Position numbers and translations under genes: made by a program
Shown: in pieces, positions 6,996-11,327 of the stretch
Layout of the letters: each line of letters begins with the position of its first letter
How positions within the stretch are numbered: position 1 is the first letter of the stretch
NCBI GenBank assembly: GCA_028716765.1
Contig: JAQUPC010000068.1
Coordinates: forward strand, 1-11,327
Reading direction: 5' to 3'
Length of the DNA: 11,327 nucleotides
From: Alphaproteobacteria bacterium
Lineage (GTDB): Bacteria > Pseudomonadota > Alphaproteobacteria > UBA9219
The notes under the pieces: model-generated
Seen by the model: the letters and a program-made list of their open reading frames with translations, nothing else
Told to the model about the DNA's origin: nothing
The model's database searches: none

Positions 6996-9995
6996 ATGCA
7001 ACTGCCAGGTACGCCCCCCCTCCCCCTCTCCTCTCCCGACCTTCCGTTCGGCAGCGACGATCAGGCTATGGTCAAGGGGACGGCGTACGAGTTTCCAAAA
7101 CGGCTTCTTATTATCGCCATGTCGCTTACGATGCTGGCTATCGTGTGGGTAGGCGGCAACAGTTATTCTTTCTACCGCCTTATGAACCATCAGGTCCTCG
7201 ACGATATGAAAGTCGGCGAAGCCGGCGGCGAAATTCTCTATCTCAACAGTATTTTATCCCGTACGACGCGCATGGCCGCCCTGACGGGCGATCCCCAATG
7301 GGAAAAACGCTATCAGAGCAACGCGGGACGGCTCGAATACGATATCCGCCAGGTTTTGACGGCATTCGGCGACCGTGATTTGCACAACTTCGCGCAGGAA
7401 GCCGATCTAGCCCACAAACGCCTGACCGTTATGGAGCGGGAAACCTACTCTCTCGTCCGTCAGGGAAATCTGGAGGCCGCGCAAAAAATTATTGATGGCC
7501 CCGCATATACCGAGAACAAGCTTATTTATGCCGACAGCCTCAACAAGCTGGCTAATAAAATCAGCGACACGTCGCACCAGCGCGCCAACAATCTTGCAAA
7601 CAATTTCTACAGGACGATCTATGTCGTTTTCCTCGGCGGCTTCATTTTGCTGATTTCATGGTTCTTCGCGTTACGCAGCATCCGTAGATGGCAGAAAGAA
7701 CTGGAAGCCGCACGCAGCGCACTTTCCATGCGTATTACCGAAAAAGAATACATGGAAATGCAAATGACGGAGTATGTGCGCCGCATGGAACAGGCGCAGA
7801 TCGAGATCACGGCAGCCCGCAGGCAAGCGGAACAGGAGGCGCGCACAACGGCCCTGCTCAAAAGCGTCGCCGCCACCGCTAATAAAACGTCCGACATCGA
7901 TGCCGCCATAAAAACCGTGCTCGAACTTATGTGCGGGTTTCTCGGCTGGCCCCTCGGTCACGCTTACCTTGTCGATGAAGGAAACGCTCTCCTGCGTTCA
8001 ACCGGCTTGTGGTCCGCCGCCGGCCCCGACAAATACAAAATTTTCATGCAAGCGACCGCTGAAACGACCTTCAAGCGCGGCGAGGGTCTTCCCGGCCAAT
8101 CTTGGGAAACGTTGTCGCCCGCATGGATTGCCGATGTCCAGCAATTTTCAAGTTGCCCGCGCATAAAACCGGTGCCCGCGTCGCTTCTGGGCTCCGGATT
8201 TGCCTTCCCCGTTATTCTGCATGGCCAGGCCGTCTATATTCTCGAGTTTTTTTCCGAACAGAGCGCGGAAATAAACAAGGACGTCATGGATATGATGAAA
8301 GAAATAGGAAACCAGCTTGTCCTTGTCATCGAACGCCATAAAAACGAAATTTCGCTTCAGCACGCCAAAGAAGCCGCCGAGGCGGCCAATGCGGCAAAAA
8401 GCGACTTTCTGGCCAATATGAGCCATGAAATTCGCACGCCCATGAATGGCGTCCTTGGCATGCTCGCGCTGGCGCTGGATACGGAATTGTCCCGCCAGCA
8501 ACGCGAATGGGTCGAGATCGCGCGGCAATCGGGCGAAGGACTTCTGGAGATCATCAACGATATTCTCGACCTTTCGAAGATCGAAGCCAACCAGCTGGTG
8601 ATCGAGCATATACCTTTCAGCCTCTACAGTTCCGTCGAAGCGATTACCGATCTTCTCTACGCCCGCGCCAAAGCCAAAAACCTGAGGCTACTGGTTCAAT
8701 TTGCCCCCGATCTACCCCGCCGGATCATAGGCGATCCGCTCCGGCTGCGGCAGATTATTATGAATCTGGTGGGCAATGCCTTAAAATTCACCGAATACGG
8801 CCACATTCTTATTCGCGCCAAATGCGCTGCGGTTCCCGACAATCACCTCTTATTGTATGTCGAGATCGAGGACACGGGCATCGGGATCGCCGCCGACAAA
8901 CTGACCTATATCTTCAACAAATTCAGCCAGGAGCAGGAATCCACGACCCGCCGTTTCGGCGGCACCGGCCTTGGCCTGACGATCTGCAAACAGCTTGCGG
9001 AAATGATGGACGGCGATATCGGCGTCCGGAGCAAGGCCGGCGAAGGTTCGGTGTTCTGGTTCACGGTAAAACTGAAGCAAGATGTTACGGCTCCGGCTTC
9101 CCCTCCCCTTCCGGCTGACCTGATCAACGCCCGCGTGATGGTTTATGAAAACTACGCCCCGGCGGGAAACATAAAAACGGATTACCTTAAGAGCTGGGGC
9201 CTGCGTTGCGACAATCTGAACAGTGCTCAAGCGGTATTATCAGGCCTTCTAGAGAGCCGCAAAGCCAACGATCCGCACCGGTTTGTCCTGGTGGACGCCG
9301 AAGGCGCCGAAGACGAATGGTGGTCGTTGGTGCGCAGCATAGCCGCCTCGGAAAGTCTCCGCGATCTTCTCGTGATTCTCTGCACGCCGCCCGATATGAA
9401 GTTGCAAAACTACGACCTGAAAGGCAACCATGTCGCGGCTATTTTGACGAAGCCCGTCTATCCCTCATCGCTGTCCGACATACTGGCTTACCTCTGGCAA
9501 AACAAGGACAACCTTGCGGATATGCATGTCGCGACGCGCCGTACGCTGGAACGCATAGCGTCGCATCCGGCCGCCGTGGCTATACCATCCGTTCTGGCCA
9601 CGCATTTCGCGGGAACGCACGTGCTTCTCGTGGAAGACCAGATGGTCAACCAGATTTTGATGAAAACGATCCTCGAAAAAGCGGGATGCAAGGTCGAGAT
9701 GGCCCGCAACGGAATCGAGGCCGTTCAAAAGGCCACGGCAGGCAATTACGGCATCGTTTTCATGGATTGCCAGATGCCCGAGATGGACGGGTTCGAAGCT
9801 ACCCGCGAAATTCGCGCCTTTGAGGAAGGCAAGGAACGGCATGTTCCCATCGTCGCCCTGACGGCCGACGCCATGCAGGGCGACAGGGAAAAATGCCTGC
9901 GCACCGGCATGGACGACTACATTAACAAGCCGGTCAACCCCGAAAAAATCCACGATATGATCCGGAAGCATGTGAAGGAAACGGAAGACTCATAG
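6996..9995 (+). CDS. Membrane hybrid histidine kinase (4HB-GAF-HisKA-HATPase-REC-REC)
   Basis: This 999-residue sensor kinase has transmembrane helix 1 at about 37-60, an extracytoplasmic helical region at about 61-204 (4-helix-bundle type), and transmembrane helix 2 at about 207-226. A coiled coil follows (about 230-290), then a GAF-like domain (about 290-447). HisKA has phospho-acceptor H477 in [11 protein letters not shown]. HATPase_c has N box N594 ([11 protein letters not shown]), G1 DTGIGI (626-631), an F box FNKFSQ and G2 GTGLGL (656-661). A first receiver-like domain (about 712-832) keeps D767, T797 and K819 but has Tyr-Glu (717-718) where an acidic pair is expected. The second receiver (874-995) is complete: E880/D881, D924 in [12 protein letters not shown]956 and K978. 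No HPt domain follows. The start is uncertain: neither the ATG at 6996 nor the one at 7068 (residue 25) has a good ribosome binding site, and residues 1-24 are Pro/Ser-rich. Probably in an operon with the Cache gene. Confidence 0.95.
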   Translation: MQLPGTPPLPLSSPDLPFGSDDQAMVKGTAYEFPKRLLIIAMSLTMLAIVWVGGNSYSFYRLMNHQVLDDMKVGEAGGEILYLNSILSRTTRMAALTGDPQWEKRYQSNAGRLEYDIRQVLTAFGDRDLHNFAQEADLAHKRLTVMERETYSLVRQGNLEAAQKIIDGPAYTENKLIYADSLNKLANKISDTSHQRANNLANNFYRTIYVVFLGGFILLISWFFALRSIRRWQKELEAARSALSMRITEKEYMEMQMTEYVRRMEQAQIEITAARRQAEQEARTTALLKSVAATANKTSDIDAAIKTVLELMCGFLGWPLGHAYLVDEGNALLRSTGLWSAAGPDKYKIFMQATAETTFKRGEGLPGQSWETLSPAWIADVQQFSSCPRIKPVPASLLGSGFAFPVILHGQAVYILEFFSEQSAEINKDVMDMMKEIGNQLVLVIERHKNEISLQHAKEAAEAANAAKSDFLANMSHEIRTPMNGVLGMLALALDTELSRQQREWVEIARQSGEGLLEIINDILDLSKIEANQLVIEHIPFSLYSSVEAITDLLYARAKAKNLRLLVQFAPDLPRRIIGDPLRLRQIIMNLVGNALKFTEYGHILIRAKCAAVPDNHLLLYVEIEDTGIGIAADKLTYIFNKFSQEQESTTRRFGGTGLGLTICKQLAEMMDGDIGVRSKAGEGSVFWFTVKLKQDVTAPASPPLPADLINARVMVYENYAPAGNIKTDYLKSWGLRCDNLNSAQAVLSGLLESRKANDPHRFVLVDAEGAEDEWWSLVRSIAASESLRDLLVILCTPPDMKLQNYDLKGNHVAAILTKPVYPSSLSDILAYLWQNKDNLADMHVATRRTLERIASHPAAVAIPSVLATHFAGTHVLLVEDQMVNQILMKTILEKAGCKVEMARNGIEAVQKATAGNYGIVFMDCQMPEMDGFEATREIRAFEEGKERHVPIVALTADAMQGDREKCLRTGMDDYINKPVNPEKIHDMIRKHVKETEDS

Positions 9996-10088
9996 AGAGT
10001 TTTTCTCGACGCTCCTTATAGTTAACGATTCCTGAACGCCGCGGCGGGGCCGTCGCCCACCCTCTTTTTCCGCAAAAAAATCCGGCTT

Positions 10089-10109
10089 AAGTTAAACGGC
10101 CATTAACTT
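10089..10109. repeat. Inverted repeat aagttaa-N7-ttaactt
   Basis: Perfect 7-bp arms (10089-10095 and 10103-10109) in the 238-bp gap between the hybrid kinase and the acetyltransferase-like gene. It is AT-rich, so more likely an operator-type dyad than a terminator. Nothing else in the gap is compelling: a GC-rich stretch at about 10036-10060 followed by CTTTTT could be a weak terminator for the kinase gene. Confidence 0.35.
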
Positions 10110-10233
10110 GAAAGTATTATAGTGCCCGATTGGTCGTGAACGCGATTGATCTTTGCCGTATGATCCTCTTAAGAAGGACGCGAACATATAAGAAGGCCTT
10201 TTATTTTACTCATGAATTTTTCGGAAAAAAATA

Positions 10234-11327
10234 ATGAGATACGCGTTAAAAAAACTCTATGACCGCTCGGTCGTCCGGCTCAACGAACTTGAGAAACAGG
10301 CCGATGATAAACGAGCCTTCATCATCGCGGCCGTTACCGAAGAGCGCAAAAAGGACACGAGCAAGCCCGCCTTTCAGGACGACCGGGAAGCCGTTGCTTA
10401 CTACCGGGACAAGCTGTGGACCGGAGCAAATATAATCAAATTCGATTCCGCGGATGCTCCCGAACTCAAGGAAGTCTATCCAACCTATCAACAGAACTTC
10501 CCGATCGAGAGCGAACAGGAAACCATCGAAGGTTTCCGGGCGTGCCTTGACTTAAAAAACGACGCGTCTCTTCAGGAAAAATGCGGTCCGTTCAAGGAAG
10601 CGTGGATTTGCGTCAGGGATCCCGAAACGGGAAAAATCATCGCCGCGATCAATTTCTCCACGTTTACGTTCAATGACCGGAACGCCCCGGAGGCAAAAAT
10701 ACACGCCGATGGCACCCAGCACCTAACCTTTGTTTTCGTCGCGCCGGAATACCGCCATCTTGGCATTGCCAAAAAACTCATCGGGGAGGCGGAAGCCTAT
10801 TCCCGCGATTTTATCGCCAGGAACAGCGAGCCGCGCCTGACGGCAGATCAAGTGCGGATGGAGACGTTTACCGAACAAAACTACCCGCCCAAAATGACCG
10901 TCAAACAGTATATTTTCGACACCCTGAACGCGGGCATCAAACAATACGCCCGCCTGAAGTGGTGGTCGGGGCGGGGCTTTGCGCCGTTGAACTTTTCCTA
11001 TGTTCAGCTTGCTCTGGAAAAAGGCGCAAAAGCCTGCGAAAACGTCCGCCTTCATATCAAGAAAAGAAACGGCCTGCATACGATACCCGCGGCCGTCGTC
11101 CATGCGCACATCGCCGCGTTTTTTCGAACCTCCGTTTTCAAAGGCGAGCCTATCGAGAACGACAATTACTACAAGAACCAGGCCAAAGAACTCGGCAGGA
11201 TGGGAGAGGTTAAAATACTCCCGCACGACAATTTTGACGCCAAGGAAAGAGAAATCGAAAACATCATAACAAACCCCCATCTTGCCGAAGCCGTCCAGCC
11301 CAATCCGTTTATCGGCGCCATGCTTAT
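10234..11327 (+). CDS. Large GNAT-type acetyltransferase-like protein, 3' end outside window
   Basis: An ATG at 10234 opens a frame with no stop to the right edge (364 codons visible). The start MRYALKKLYDRSVVRLNELE is preceded by a weak purine-rich GGAAA. Residues about 120-195 carry a GNAT core: AWICVRDPETGKIIAAINFS, then LTFVFVAPEYRHLGIAKKLI, which is beta-4 followed by the acetyl-CoA pyrophosphate-binding motif A (R174-x-x-G177-x-A179). A later WWSGRGFAPLNFSYVQLAL (244-262) resembles the GNAT beta-6/7 end in which the chain returns as GF-x-P, so the fold may span about 70-265 with an insertion at about 195-240. The remaining 100 or more residues are not recognised. GNAT enzymes transfer an acyl group from acyl-CoA to an amine; the acceptor cannot be read here. 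Codon usage is like that of the neighbouring genes. The frame is confident; the family is likely; the function is unknown. Confidence 0.8.
   Translation, partial: MRYALKKLYDRSVVRLNELEKQADDKRAFIIAAVTEERKKDTSKPAFQDDREAVAYYRDKLWTGANIIKFDSADAPELKEVYPTYQQNFPIESEQETIEGFRACLDLKNDASLQEKCGPFKEAWICVRDPETGKIIAAINFSTFTFNDRNAPEAKIHADGTQHLTFVFVAPEYRHLGIAKKLIGEAEAYSRDFIARNSEPRLTADQVRMETFTEQNYPPKMTVKQYIFDTLNAGIKQYARLKWWSGRGFAPLNFSYVQLALEKGAKACENVRLHIKKRNGLHTIPAAVVHAHIAAFFRTSVFKGEPIENDNYYKNQAKELGRMGEVKILPHDNFDAKEREIENIITNPHLAEAVQPNPFIGAML

Noticed and set aside
6320..9995. Cache gene and kinase as one frameshifted gene
   Set aside because: Each has its own pair of membrane helices and complete domains, and the Cache protein ends normally after its second helix, so two genes are more likely.
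10723..11280. 185-codon minus-strand frame
   Set aside because: Antisense to the acetyltransferase-like frame, which carries a recognisable GNAT motif and continues beyond both ends of this frame.

Overview
The window looks like the chromosome of an alphaproteobacterium. The main pointers are a housekeeping sigma-70 with the alphaproteobacterial-style motif [29 protein letters not shown], a tRNA-Ile(CAU) and a classic low-molecular-weight thioredoxin reductase. Base composition is moderately GC-rich. I cannot place it to genus. There is no insertion sequence, phage gene, CRISPR array or rRNA.

Layout. (1) 1-1902, plus: the 3' most part of rpoD, cut by the left edge. (2) 1967-3574, plus: an exported D-glucuronyl C5-epimerase-like protein with an extra beta-rich C-terminal half, 64 bp after rpoD. 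(3) 3575-4387: a non-coding stretch of about 0.8 kb, interrupted only by a 26-residue lysine/alanine-rich basic protein on the minus strand (3864-3944). That gene has a near-perfect ribosome binding site, a plausible promoter and downstream hairpins. The remainder holds inverted repeats and a foldable stretch just before a tRNA. (4) 4388-4464, plus: tRNA-Ile(CAU). (5) 4523-6095, minus: trxB followed by a two-helix membrane protein with a bacterial PH (YdbS/bPH2) domain, probably one transcript. (6) 6320-9995, plus: a stand-alone membrane Cache-domain protein and, 16 bp later, a 999-residue hybrid histidine kinase (membrane 4-helix sensor, coiled coil, GAF, HisKA, HATPase, degenerate receiver, canonical receiver). 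(7) 10234 to the right edge, plus: an open reading frame running off the window that encodes a long GNAT-type acetyltransferase with an unrecognised C-terminal region.

How the genes relate. rpoD, the tRNA and trxB are core genes. The Cache protein and hybrid kinase look like one sensory unit: the Cache protein has a sensing domain without any output domain, and the kinase has all the output machinery. No response regulator or HPt gene is visible, so the output of this pathway lies elsewhere. The epimerase has no polysaccharide-synthesis neighbours, so its substrate cannot be read from context.

The least ordinary items are the tiny histone-H1-like protein with its own signals, the exported epimerase, the Cache/hybrid-kinase pair, and the structured DNA before the tRNA. 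None of these by itself proves a new system.
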